Assembly (NCBI GenBank): GCA_016256075.1
Contig: SDVU01000369.1
Coordinates: 1-14,302, forward strand
Length of the DNA: 14,302 nt
From: Dictyocoela muelleri
Taxonomy: Eukaryota; Microsporidia
Direction of reading: 5' to 3'
Shown here: piece by piece, positions 1 to 8,661 of the stretch
Position numbering within the stretch: position 1 is the stretch's first letter
Layout of the letters: the number at the start of each line of letters is the position of its first letter
Notes under the pieces: generated by a model
Told to the model about the DNA's origin: nothing
The model's input: the letters and a program-made list of their open reading frames with translations, nothing else
Database searches by the model: none
Program-made: the position numbers and the translations under genes

Positions 1-303
1 CTCCTCTTGCTATATCTGCTTTTCAAGTAATTTTTTTGCTCATATAAATATGCGTAAAAATTTATGTATAAATATATTTTTTTTTGAAAATTATCGGTAA
101 TTTATATATAGAAAAACGGATTAAAAAAGTTAAGGGTAAAAACAACATCTGCGTAAAAAAAGCTATCAAAAAAATTAGATATAAATATATTAAGAGTGGA
201 AATTCTAATATAACACGGTCATTACCTCTTGTGTTCTTATTACGGGCATATTATACATAATAAAATGTATATTTGATTTATTTATTATCGATTTTACGTA
301 AAA
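1..303. other. AT-rich intergenic sequence, no gene seen
   Basis: Very AT-rich sequence with no coding stretch, tRNA or clear repeat on either strand. It ends at the left inverted repeat of the integrase-bearing fossil. Confidence 0.6.
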
Positions 304-465
304 TACACCCTTTTTGAATGTCGTAAAAACCACCATCTACCTTATTAAGATTTAATAATACATAAGATAGTTAAATATTTTTATAATTATAGATTGAATA
401 CAAATAATTTATTATTTGCTTATGTGTTTACATTATTTATTATCGAGAGGAAAAAACGAATTGAT

Positions 466-502
466 CACTTCGGGGACGAAATACGACTTGATCCCGTATT
501 TC
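466..502 (+). other. Hairpin with hammerhead-ribozyme-like GGACGAAA context
   Basis: Seen: GAAATACG (478-485) and CGTATTTC (495-502) form a perfect 8-bp inverted repeat around a 9-nt loop. They directly follow GGGGAC, giving GGACGAAA. A TTGAT lies just upstream (about 461-465). Known: hammerhead ribozymes carry CUGAUGA, stem II, GAAA, then stem III. Here the GAAA plus stem III arrangement is present, but the CUGAUGA box and stem II are imperfect. It is a degenerate candidate at best and lies inside the fossil element. Confidence 0.2.
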
Positions 503-544
503 TATTTTTATATAAATGCATTCTTCTAATTAAATTTTGTCCAA

Positions 545-964
545 CTAGAAGTGTGTGGTGTCATTAGGCCAAATACATCTTCTTATCATTCTTTCAGAAT
601 CTATATCACCGTTATAAATAGCCTGATATCTTATAATTTTAAAATCATCAATATTACAAGAATGATATATGATGTTATCATTTACATCGTCTCTATTGGA
701 TTCAATAAAGTCATCTATTTCATATAAATAATTGTTTAAATCATCTTGCCATACTGTCTTTCTAAAAAATCGTCTACCGAGCTTCAAAACATCATGTGAA
801 TGGAAAATGCCCGTCGTTTCATGTACATAACAATTATAAGAAGATGTTATGTATTTATACACAGATGACCATTTAACAGGTATATTTAGACTATAACAAG
901 TACTACTTATACTAAATTTCAAGGTTTGTTTGAACGTTCGATTTGAGGTTGAATTCATGTACAT
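545..964 (-). pseudogene. Integrase C-terminal part within the fossil element
   Basis: This 139-codon open stretch belongs to the fossil integrase and is not an independent gene. The segment with SSYNCYVHETTG followed by LGRR resembles the part of retroviral-type integrases after the catalytic core, where a YN-x2-VH-x-TT-x(n)-GR pattern is typical. It lies directly downstream, on the minus strand, of the core signature TDNG. The C-terminal 60 residues are acidic and match nothing I recognise. Fossil of an old mobile element; no host function is proposed. Confidence 0.6.
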
Positions 965-1905
965 CGTGCTTTATACCGATATGCCTTATATTAAATTATT
1001 CACATAAGTTATTCATAAGATTGTTGCAAAATTTTCTTCCGTTATCAGTATGGATTATGAATGGTTGATCAAACGTTAAATTTTTTTATAGACTATATTA
1101 TTTCATCAGCACTTTTTGTTCTTAATGCAGAGATCCAAGCGTATTAGATAAACTGTCGATACCGATTAGTAACAACTATATTCATCATTAATTTATGAAT
1201 ATCGCCTTAAATCAATTAAATTAATGAGAACTTTTCTTTAATAAAAAATGCTAGAATAGGTATAATGGATGTTGCTTATTCATCTAATTTTGTGCGTTAC
1301 ATTGCCGACAACGACCTAAGATTTCTTAAATTTCATATCTATTGTAATTATATACTTTTGTTTTTGGAAAATTAGTTAATATATGTCTACCTGAATGGCC
1401 GTTTTCAACATGAATTAATCGTAAAAAATCGTTTTTAGATTCAATTTATTCTTTAGTAAAAAATCTTAATAACAACATTGGTGTTTTTTTTAATATAATG
1501 TTTAGAGTATGATTTTCTTTAATGCAAAATTTTCTAGATAAATATTTAAAATTTCATCTATCTTCCTTATTCTGTAAACGATCGGGTAAAAATCGAAATT
1601 AAGATAATTATAAACTTCGATACGTTCATTATTATTGAATTGAATAAGTTTTATATAAGGGACTAAAACAAAATTTACTAGTTATAACATAAAAAATATT
1701 TCATTTATAATTCTATTAAAAAACACAACAAAAAATAATCTATTCTATGAAAATATTTTAATTTCAATTTAAAAATACATTTATAAATCATTTTTGATTT
1801 AAAACTCGATTTTTCACTTTTCAATTTTTTTCAATTTTTTTCAAAAAGGGTGTAGCCATAGACCAGGTCATCCATAATCCCGTGACAATATATACTATCG
1901 GACTT

Positions 1906-2390
1906 TAGAAAAATGGTCCAGATAGTTCAGTGATTAACACTCTTGAATGAAAAATTACAGTATCGAGATCCGAATACCACTGATGTCACTCTTTAAAAAA
2001 ATAATTAAGGTTGACATTAAGCGGCCTAAAAACTATAGAATATAGAAATAATATAATGCTCTTTCAGTGTGGTATAGCTGATTAAGACTTGGTCTAACAT
2101 GACAATGAAGTAGAAGGGGCTCTCCTAAGTGTGAGGATAAGTTTGTTAACGCATCTCCCTAAAATAAGCAGTAAAAAACAAAAATTCATGAAAAGCAACT
2201 AATTACCTTTATCCTGGTGATTCATTACTAAAAATAAACTCGCGTATACACCATAGGCTTCTGGGCTGCTTAGTGGTGACGTATTATCGGAAAGTCAAGA
2301 TCCAAAGGTCTAAAGGTCACGGCAGAAGACAACTCTATTAATTGGCAGCTATGGATATGGTCAGTATGTAATATATATACTATTAGACTT
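1906..2390 (+). repeat. Full-length copy of a tRNA-headed, SINE-like dispersed repeat (copy 1)
   Basis: The head (from about 1915) reads CAGATAGTTCAGTGATTAACA, an A-box-like tRNA sequence. A decayed B box (GAGATCCGAATACC) follows about 43 nt later. The family-specific body comes next, with landmarks GTGGTATAGCTGATTAAGAC, GCTTCTGGGCTGCTTAG, CCAAAGGTCTAAAGG and a terminal GTAATATATAT. A near-identical 18-19 bp sequence (ATATACTAT-xx-GACTT) flanks it at 1887-1905 and 2373-2390, which looks like a target-site duplication from retroposition. It ends only about 60 bp before the HscB ATG. Confidence 0.75.
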
Positions 2391-2439
2391 CAATAATAAT
2401 AATTTCACAAAAGCATATTTTTAACCATTAAAATACATA

Positions 2440-2443
2440 CCCC
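2440..2443 (+). promoter_or_regulatory. CCCC start-proximal motif of the HscB gene
   Basis: CCCC lies 5 bp upstream of the ATG at 2449. A CCC or GGG run immediately upstream of the start codon is a recognised microsporidian gene-start signal. It supports both this ATG and the taxonomic assignment. Confidence 0.5.
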
Positions 2444-2448
2444 AAAAA

Positions 2449-2982
2449 ATGATTCAAAAAATCAATTATTTTGATCTTTTTAAATTAAAACCTATTTTTA
2501 ATTTAGACAAGAACATATTACAAAAAAACTATCACGAGCTTTGCCGCACACTTCATCCAGACAAGAAAATCGATAATAAAGAAAAATTAAATTCGGATTT
2601 ATTAGATAAAAAAATAATTCCGTTTGAAATCATTACTGAAGGCTATCAAACATTAAACAATGATTTAAAAAGAGCTGAACATCTTATGAAAATACAAGGG
2701 AAGAAGAAGAGTTGTAGATTGAGCAATAAATTTTTAGAAAAAATTTTCGATCTTGAAAGCAAAAAAGACGATCAAAACGTGATTTCTTATTGTAAGAATA
2801 AAATTGATAAGTATAAAAATAAATTTATGACCAAAAATGATGCTGAAAATTTTAAAAATGAAGATAAATCAAATGTTTTTGATCAAATTAATTGTAAAAA
2901 TAATCCAGAATCTGACGAAAAGTTAAAAATTCTACAGAAATGGAAATATTTAGACCGTATTATCAATGGATGGGATCATTAG
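2449..2982 (+). CDS. HSCB: HscB/Jac1-type J-protein co-chaperone for Fe-S cluster assembly
   Basis: This 177-residue protein is the only host gene here that looks intact. Residues 6-14 (NYFDLFKLK) and 25-40 form a type III J domain with the HPD motif at 36-38, which stimulates the ATPase of a mitochondrial-type Hsp70. The C-terminal part is a lysine-rich helical segment ending in LQKWKYLDRIINGW, resembling the HscB/Jac1 helical domain that holds the Isu scaffold. Length is close to yeast Jac1 (about 184 residues). The N-terminal cysteine zinc domain of animal HSCB is absent. No clear targeting presequence is visible, which is common for mitosomal proteins. Known role: delivery of the Isu scaffold to Hsp70 for cluster transfer. 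The ATG is preceded by CCCC, and a stop TAG ends it at 2982. An AATAAA occurs at 3094-3099. No neighbour is functionally related. Confidence 0.88.
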   Translation: MIQKINYFDLFKLKPIFNLDKNILQKNYHELCRTLHPDKKIDNKEKLNSDLLDKKIIPFEIITEGYQTLNNDLKRAEHLMKIQGKKKSCRLSNKFLEKIFDLESKKDDQNVISYCKNKIDKYKNKFMTKNDAENFKNEDKSNVFDQINCKNNPESDEKLKILQKWKYLDRIINGWDH

Positions 2983-3895
2983 TAATTAAAAAGTAAACTG
3001 ATTTTACTAATTAAAAAAAACTAGTTATAAAATTTTTTTACAAAAATATGTCGCCTATAAAATTAAGTCTATTGTTCGACACTTTTTAACTAAAATAAAT
3101 TCATTTACTTTCTAAAAAACTTTATGACTTTTTTTTGTTGTATTTTTTAATAATCCCGACTTTAAAAAAATATTTTCATCGGAAGTATTTTTTTTATAAA
3201 AACCTTAATAATTTATGTATATTTACCCTTCATATATGTAACAGTTATTAACTAAAAGTCTTTTTTCGAACCAAATAAAATTTTATTGTTAAATATAATA
3301 TTTAATAAGGTATTCATCTTTCGAAATTACAAATGTATTTAAAAATAATTAATATCTTTAATATTTGAGCTTTTTCCGAATTTAGTAACTTAAAAATTTA
3401 TTATGTATTAATTGAAAGTAAACCTGACAATTTATATAAAAAATATTATTTAACCAACTAGATTTTATTTTATAAAATAGAAAAGCATTTATAATAATCA
3501 ATTTAAGTAGGCTTTTTGATGAGAGTATACTGATTTAATGTAAATATTGATATCAAATTATTTATTTATAATAAAATTTTTGTACTTATAGGTAATATTT
3601 AGTAGTTTTAAAAATTTATTATTAGTAACCTGAAAATTAACTCTTAAATATTGAAAAATATGCTAAAGTTAAACTTAAAATTTCAGGTGTTAATATCATA
3701 TTTTATTAGATCATGTCTTAAAACTATATAACCACGAATTGTGGGTTCATTTTTATTTTATATCAAGATTATATAAATAAAAATATTACATCTTATGAAC
3801 CTATTTATATAAAAAAACTAAAATCATACGAATGTTTAATTAAATTATTATAAGACCATAATTTTAAGATAGAAATTCTAAGAAGGGCCAGTTTT
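2983..3895. other. AT-rich intergenic sequence
   Basis: About 0.9 kb downstream of HscB with no credible ORF, RNA gene or copy of the dispersed repeats. It contains homopolymer-rich A/T runs. A short hairpin CCAC-GAATT-GTGG at about 3733-3745 is of no evident meaning. Confidence 0.6.
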
Positions 3896-3903
3896 AGCGC
3901 TTT

Positions 3904-3998
3904 GATTATTCGACTACAATGCGATTATTCGCCGGCAATTTGATTAATTCACGACAATGGGATTATTTGACGGTAATACGATTATTTGACGACAATTA
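3904..3998 (+). repeat. Five tandem copies of a 19-bp unit (left arm)
   Basis: The five units start at 3904, 3923, 3942, 3961 and 3980. All are exactly 19 bp with no spacers. All begin GATTA and most continue TT(C/T)G(A/C)CG. Confidence 0.8.
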
Positions 3999-4424
3999 AA
4001 ATTTTTAAAGAAAAAATCGTACATTGTGAAAAATTTTGCAAGAATAATCACGCAGAAGAAAATATATACATGGAAGATAGATTTATGATTTATCATTAAC
4101 AAAACGTTTATTAATAATATTTTTTCTAATTCAAAGATTTCTAATACTTTTATCGTCAAAGCAGGCATTTTTATAAATACTAAGATATGTAGTTGATATG
4201 CATATATTAACATGCTACTCCACAATATATAAAACTATTGATGGAGTTTTTGTCACATCTGAATGATTTTTTATAGAAAAAAATGGCAAATCGAAAATGA
4301 AACAAAGATTATCTTATACATTTTCTTTTAGGATATAAAACGTGTTAAAATAATACATTTAAATGTTTCACTTTTGTTATTAAAATTAAAGTTTAAATTT
4401 TATTTTTCTGGTTTTTTAACTTAA

Positions 4425-4477
4425 CTTCGATGTCGAATAATCGCATTACCTCGTTAAATCGCATTCCAACGAATATC
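4425..4477 (-). repeat. Three inverted copies of the same unit (right arm)
   Basis: Read on the minus strand, the units are GATATTCGTTGGAATGC, GATTTAACGAGGTAATGC and GATTATTCGACATCGAAG. They match the left-arm unit with small indels. Confidence 0.6.
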
Positions 4478-4858
4478 AATTTTTCGCTCTAATTTTTACT
4501 GTTTATATAAAAATACATTTCATTTCGGTAAAAAGGGTTATGCTTATTTGTCTTATTTTATTATTTTTATAGAATATAGTTGACTATCATTTTAAAATTT
4601 TAGTGTTACTTTATTAATCACGTTTTTAATTATCGGGTTCTGATATCAAAGGATTCTAAAATCGTTTTTTAGGAAATTATTTAATAGATAATGGATAATA
4701 GTCTCGAGTGTAAAATTTAAGTATCGATTTTCATTTTTTTTAGAGTATATTGATAAATTTTCAGATAATCACATTGAGCAGACAACAATTAAAGCAATAA
4801 TATAAAATTTTTACCGTGTATTATTGCTGATTATGACAGTTAATATTTTATAATGAAT

Positions 4859-4905
4859 TGTAAGGGACTTGGTTCTCCAACGGGTTAGCCACCCCTGGAT
4901 CATGG
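4859..4905 (-). repeat. Fragment of a third small repeat family
   Basis: The plus strand reads TTCTCCAACGGGTTAGCCAC. This is the inverted counterpart of the sequence at 7219-7255 (GGCTAAACCGATAGAGAACC) and, more distantly, of 6425-6455. On the minus strand it has an A-box-like look (GGCTAACCCGTTGG). Confidence 0.35.
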
Positions 4906-4953
4906 AGATTAGTGCTATAACACTACTCAATACAAAGAAAAAAAATATTTTAA

Positions 4954-5060
4954 ATCTTATAATTAAATTATGCTACTTATCATTGGTAAACAAAAATCGC
5001 ATGGAAAGCTATATATTTGGGTAGCTTAGGAATGACGAATAACTTGAAAGGCTTCCCGTT
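4954..5060 (+). repeat. Truncated copy (3' body part) of the SINE-like repeat
   Basis: It carries the body landmarks ATTATGCTACTTATCATTGG, AAAATCGCATGGAAAGCT, TTTGGGTAGCTTAGGAATGA and CGAATAACTTGAA in the right order. The head and 5' body are missing and the 3' end is decayed. Confidence 0.55.
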
Positions 5061-5175
5061 TACTTGCACAAATAATTATTAAGCAATGAAACCCGCATGT
5101 GAAATTAATAAATGTTATCAAATAGATACATTTTTTTTCTTTTAATTATATCAATTTTTAATAATTTTCGGAAAT

Positions 5176-5524
5176 AGTTTTATTGTCAAATAATTGTTTG
5201 GGTGAGTTTTATTGTCAAATAATTGTTTATGCGAGTTGTATTTATTATTATTTATTGACGAGTTTTAATGCGAAATAATTGTTTAGTATTGTAATTATTA
5301 TTTTTTGGTGAGTTATATTCTTAATAATGGGTTTGTCTAGTTTTAATGTTAAATAATTGTTTAACAAGTTTTTGTGTACTAAATTATGAATGTGTTGTAT
5401 TGCTAAATCATTGTTTGGGTGTGTTAACGGCTTAGGGTTTGGGTAAGTTTTATTATTAAATTTATGGGTGAGTTCTATTGCCGAGTTATTGTTAGTTGAG
5501 TTTTACTATTAAATAACTATTTTC
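5176..5524 (+). repeat. Degenerate minisatellite, unit about 29 bp
   Basis: The first two units are 29 bp and almost identical (AGTTTTATTGTCAAATAATT then GTTT). About eight further units with the pattern AGTTNTATT...AAATAATTGTTT have drifted in sequence and length. The array runs directly into the head of the SINE-like copy at 5528. One related unit is also present at about 7855-7885. Confidence 0.65.
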
Positions 5525-5527
5525 TTA

Positions 5528-5657
5528 GGGGTCAGATAGCTCAGTGGTTAACACTCTTGATGTAGAATTTAAAATCAGGGTTCGAATCCCGCTAACGTCA
5601 CTCTTTAATAAATAACGAGGGAATTACATTTAAGCGGCCAAAAACTATAGAAAACAG
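5528..5657 (+). repeat. Head-only copy of the SINE-like repeat with the best preserved tRNA-like promoter boxes
   Basis: The A box TAGCTCAGTGGTTA is at 5537-5550 and the B box GGTTCGAATCC at 5579-5589, 42 nt apart, which is the normal tRNA spacing. Both match RNA polymerase III internal promoter consensus well. The family's post-head segment follows (GTCACTCTTTAATAAATAA, then AAGCGGCCAAAAACTATAGA). After that the body is lost. The acceptor arms do not pair, so this is tRNA-derived and not a working tRNA gene. Confidence 0.7.
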
Positions 5658-6420
5658 TGGATCCTCTTAAATATGAACACATGTGTATTATTTTTTTTCA
5701 GTGTCACATTTAGGGTATGAACATTATATATATGATGTTTATATATAAATATTTGCTAAGCTATAAATTTAATAATTAGATTATTTATAGATGTTTTTGT
5801 AAATATATAGTTATATTATACTTAGTATAATTAAACGCCTGACTGTATACCGCGTTAAGTTCTTATTTCCTTGATCTGCAATTCGCCGGGTTTTCAATTT
5901 GCACGATTCGTAATCAGCCAAAAATAAATATATTGAAAAAATTTTATAGTTTGGTTTTACAACAATCTGCCGCGCTTATTTTGATAATAAAATATGCCTT
6001 TCATCAAATATGTACTTTTTTATCTTATTTAAAATAATATCTTCATGAAAAGTTACTTCTATATCATTTATCTAAATTTTTCTAAACAATTAATAGGTAT
6101 TTATAAATTTGGTGCGCAACGTTAAATTTAGTAAATAACTATTGATTGTTAAAAAAAATTTAAATACATGATATAAAAAAAATTTCATAAAAATCGAATC
6201 TTGATTTTTTTCTCCCATGGGTGAAAAAAACCCAAAAGTGAATTTTGATTTTTTATCTAATTATTTTAATAAATAAATTTATAATTAAGTTAAATAATCT
6301 AAAATTGATTTTTTATGGGGGAAACCACCTTTTTTAATGGTGGGAAAGCCTAAGACCCTAGATATCTTATGGAGAATAAGAAAAAATAGTCACTACTCAG
6401 CCTAAAGGCGATTTTTATAT
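5658..6420. other. AT-rich intergenic sequence with imperfect palindromes
   Basis: No coding region. Around 6208-6231 an imperfect palindrome is centred on CCCATGGG, flanked by T-runs on one side and A-runs on the other. Around 6318-6345 ACCACC and GGTGGG flank a short T-rich loop. Their role is unknown. Confidence 0.4.
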
Positions 6421-6424
6421 TAGA

Positions 6425-6455
6425 AAGTGGGTAAACCTGTTAAAGAACTAATTCT
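6425..6455 (+). repeat. Divergent fragment of the third small repeat family
   Basis: GTGGGTAAACCTGTTAAAGA aligns with ATGGGATGGCTAAACCGATA at 7218-7237. The preceding 25 bp also align (GATTTTTATATTAGAAAG against CATTTTTATTCAAAAAAT). Confidence 0.35.
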
Positions 6456-6559
6456 TTTTATTTAAATCGTACACTTATATTTTATTTCGTTACCGAAAAC
6501 TGACCTGGGGAGTGTTTCCGAGTATCAACATAACAATTTTGACCCAAAAACTTGCCCTT

Positions 6560-6705
6560 AAAAAAATATTTCTAAATAATTTTTATTACAAAATATTTAT
6601 AAAGAATATTTAAAAAATTCCCATTAAATAATTCTTATTACAATTTATTTATAAATAATTTTTATTGGAAATTATTTCTAAATAATTTGTAGTAGAAATA
6701 ATTTA
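6560..6705 (+). repeat. Degenerate AT-rich tandem repetition
   Basis: Repeated, drifting units of the form AAATAATTTTTATTACAAA separated by ATTTAT blocks cover about 145 bp. It is low-complexity sequence directly abutting the 3' end of the inverted SINE-like copy. Confidence 0.4.
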
Positions 6706-7148
6706 GATATATATTACATGATGAAAATATCCATAATTACATACAGAGAGTTTGTTCACAGCGAGGTCGTAGACTTTTATCCTTGGTTTCAGTTTATGTC
6801 ACTTCTAATCTACCCAAAGACCAATATGTATACACTATTTTCGTTTAATCTATGAATTGGCAGAATATGGGTAATTAGAGGCTTTTTCATGATTTTTATA
6901 GTTATAATTACTTTTTTACGTGATGCGTATCCGAACTATATCCACACATGGGAGAGGTCTTTGCTTTATATTCATGTTAGATTAAGTCATATTCAGCCAT
7001 ACCCACAGGAACAGCTGTATATTAATACTATATTTATTGACCCCAACATGTCAATCTAAATTTTTTATTAAAGTGACATCAGCGATATTCGAACTTCAAT
7101 TCTTATATTTTCGTCTAATGGTGTTAAAAACTGAGCTATCTGGCCCAA
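6706..7148 (-). repeat. Full-length inverted copy of the SINE-like repeat (copy 2)
   Basis: Read on the minus strand from about 7148, the head CAGATAGCTCAGTTTTTAAC contains the A box. The B-box region AGTTCGAATATCGC and CTGATGTCACTTTAATAAA follow. The body includes GTATGGCTGAATATGACTTA, TCATGAAAAAGCCTCTAATT, GGTCTTTGGGTAGATTAGAA and the terminal ATGTAATATATAT at about 6709. About 443 bp in all, supporting one unit made of head plus body. Confidence 0.75.
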
Positions 7149-7218
7149 ATATTAAGAAATATTTTTCTTGGCCGATTTTACGGATACGGATTTCCGAGTA
7201 GCATTTTTATTCAAAAAA

Positions 7219-7255
7219 TGGGATGGCTAAACCGATAGAGAACCCATCCTTTTTA
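7219..7255 (+). repeat. Fragment of the third small repeat family
   Basis: GGGATGGCTAAACCGATAGA then GAACCCATCC is the best-preserved member of a short dispersed family. Its other members are at 4859-4905 (inverted) and 6425-6455. Confidence 0.4.
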
Positions 7256-7490
7256 TTATTTCACAATTTTTTATTTATTGTATTTATTATTTTTTAAATT
7301 TTCATTTGTTTATATTTAAGGGTCCATTTTTTTTTGAAATAAAATAAAATATACCGGTTTTTATTAACAAATTTTTTTATTTTCTGTTCACGTTCCATGG
7401 TAAGGGTCATTTTTATTAATAATTTTATTATAAAATTTTTAAAAAGAAGAGTTTTTATATTTAAGTGTGTTCATATTTAAGGGGAATCAC

Positions 7491-7822
7491 TGAATATATA
7501 CATATACAGTTGTTCCAGTGTGGTATAGCTGATTAAGACAGATATATATGGCAATGAACCAGAAGGGACTCTACTAGGTGTGTGAATGAGTGCGGCGAGA
7601 CATATCGGACAAACGTAGTGTGGCATGAAATTCTTGAAAAGCCTCTAATTACCAGTATCTTGCTGATTCATTGATAAAACGGAAATCGCGTATACAGCTG
7701 GGCTTCTGGGTAGCTTAGGAAGTGACTTTTGAACACCAGGACCCAAAGGTCTAAAGACTATGGTTGGGATAACTCTCCGGGCTAGCAGCTTTAGATGTTG
7801 TCAGCATTTAATATAATATAAC
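7491..7822 (+). repeat. Body-only copy of the SINE-like repeat
   Basis: It starts in the linker before the body (CAGTTGTTCCAGTGTGGTAT). It keeps AGAAGGGACTCTACTAGGTG, GCGTATACAGCTGGGCTTCT, GGGTAGCTTAGGAAGTGAC and ACCCAAAGGTCTAAAG up to the end TTTAATATAATA. The tRNA-like head is missing, probably by 5' truncation. Confidence 0.65.
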
Positions 7823-7904
7823 AGTTTTGTTATTTTTTTTTACAAATTTTGGGCTAGTTTTTATTTTAAATAATTATTTATGAGAGTTAATGGTAAACGC
7901 TTTC

Positions 7905-8071
7905 TTTTCATAAATAAAACAGAAATCGAATAAAGAGCAAAAATTTTGCTTGCTTAGTACTGACGAATAACTTGAACATCAAGAATTGAAAGTATAAAGA
8001 CCAATAATGTGAATAATTGATTGGGTCGGTAATTATGGATGTTGCCAACATGTAATATATATTTTTTCTAT
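7905..8071 (+). repeat. Truncated 3' copy of the SINE-like repeat
   Basis: Only the 3' body is present: AAAACAGAAATCGAATAAAG, TGCTTGCTTAGTACTGACGA, and the well-kept end TTATGGATGTTGCC followed by AACATGTAATATATAT. Confidence 0.55.
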
Positions 8072-8247
8072 AAAGCACTCTCAAGAGCTACGGGTTTTAA
8101 TACAAAATATGGCTGATTTATTAATTAACCAGATATATTTTCAAGATATCATATATTTACAGAAAATAAGTTAGCAAGGTCTTCGTTTTTAAATAACACG
8201 AAAAATGACAGAATGAAAATTTTTATAAAGGTTATTTCTTAATAATA
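8072..8247. other. AT-rich intergenic sequence
   Basis: No gene or recognisable repeat. It leads into the left copy of the 50-bp direct repeat. Confidence 0.5.
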
Positions 8248-8297
8248 TTATTTCTTAACTATCAGAAAAAATAAACTAACAAAAGTAATACAAAAAC
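8248..8297 (+). repeat. Left copy of a perfect 50-bp direct repeat flanking the MULE
   Basis: It begins TTATTTCTTAACTATCAG and ends GTAATACAAAAAC. It is identical over 50 bp to 10134-10183 and in the same orientation. It lies 34 bp outside the left transposon end. Confidence 0.9.
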
Positions 8298-8331
8298 ACA
8301 AGGAATAAAAATAATCTACTGGCTTGGTAAA

Positions 8332-8363
8332 GCGTCAGTTCGCCCATTTGGGTGAACTGACGC
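8332..8363. repeat. Left palindromic terminal repeat of the MULE
   Basis: 15-bp arms (GCGTCAGTTCGCCCA and TGGGTGAACTGACGC) with one mismatch and a TT centre. It can form a strong hairpin and stands out by its GC content in AT-rich DNA. Confidence 0.85.
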
Positions 8364-8661
8364 CTTTTTAGCCCAAACCTTTAACCCCTATTTTGTTTTG
8401 CGAATTGGAAATAAAAATCTGAAAAATTAAAAACTGAAAAATAAAAAACTGAAAAATAAAAAATTAGAATTTTCAAACAAATATACAATATTAATTTATT
8501 TATTTGTGAATCTAAAATGCATTTATATGGAATTCATTAAACATAACTGTTGAATTGCAGCATTATTATGATTATTAATTGTAGCATAAACGAATTTTTT
8601 AAAGGTGAATAAAAAAATAAAATATTAAAATTTTTAAAATGAAAAAATTTAAAAATTATTT
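8364..8661. other. 3' non-coding part of the MULE
   Basis: AT-rich sequence between the left end and the transposase stop. It includes a short tandem repeat of CTGAAAAATAAAAAA-like units at 8418-8466. Confidence 0.5.

Larger units (their letters stand above)
304..1854 (-). mobile_element. Fossil of an integrase-bearing element (Ginger-like or LTR-retrotransposon-like) with 15-bp inverted ends
   Basis: Seen: the minus strand holds remains of a retroviral-type integrase in the expected order. A zinc-binding HHCC region has GHSGRH near 1384-1401 and CRQC near 1299-1316. A catalytic-core signature TDNGRKF lies near 1035-1055. A C-terminal part lies at 545-964. A perfect 15-bp inverted repeat, TACACCCTTTTTGAA, brackets this at 304-318 and 1840-1854. 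Known: this domain order occurs in LTR-retrotransposon pol, in Ginger DNA transposons, and in the KRBA2-like integrases common in invertebrates and microsporidia. Inference: short inverted ends, about 1.55 kb total length and no visible reverse transcriptase favour a Ginger-like DNA transposon over an LTR element. It is clearly broken, with several breaks (roughly five or more), so it is an old copy. No target-site duplication was recognised. Confidence 0.65.
3896..4490. mobile_element. MITE-like element with inverted arrays of a 19-bp unit at its ends
   Basis: Seen: five head-to-tail 19-bp units occupy 3904-3998, with consensus GATTATTCGACGACAATGC. Three 17-18 bp units of the same sequence occupy 4425-4477 in opposite orientation. 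The outer flanks also match in inverted orientation (AGCG followed by TTGATTATTCG on the left; AGCGA then TTGATATTCG on the right after reverse complementing). About 425 bp of AT-rich sequence without a convincing coding region lies between. Inference: a non-autonomous DNA transposon with tandemly repeated terminal inverted repeats (foldback/MITE type). No target-site duplication was identified. Confidence 0.5.

Noticed and set aside
3904-3998. CRISPR-like array
   Set aside because: The 19-bp units are contiguous without spacers, the window is eukaryotic, and an inverted partner array exists.
3944-4225. 93-codon minus-strand open frame
   Set aside because: It runs through the 19-bp repeat array and AT-rich sequence, is of low complexity, and has no CCC start signal or recognisable motif.
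5528-5605. A genuine tRNA gene
   Set aside because: The A and B boxes are good, but the acceptor and most of the T-stem do not pair, and the same sequence recurs attached to a repeat body.
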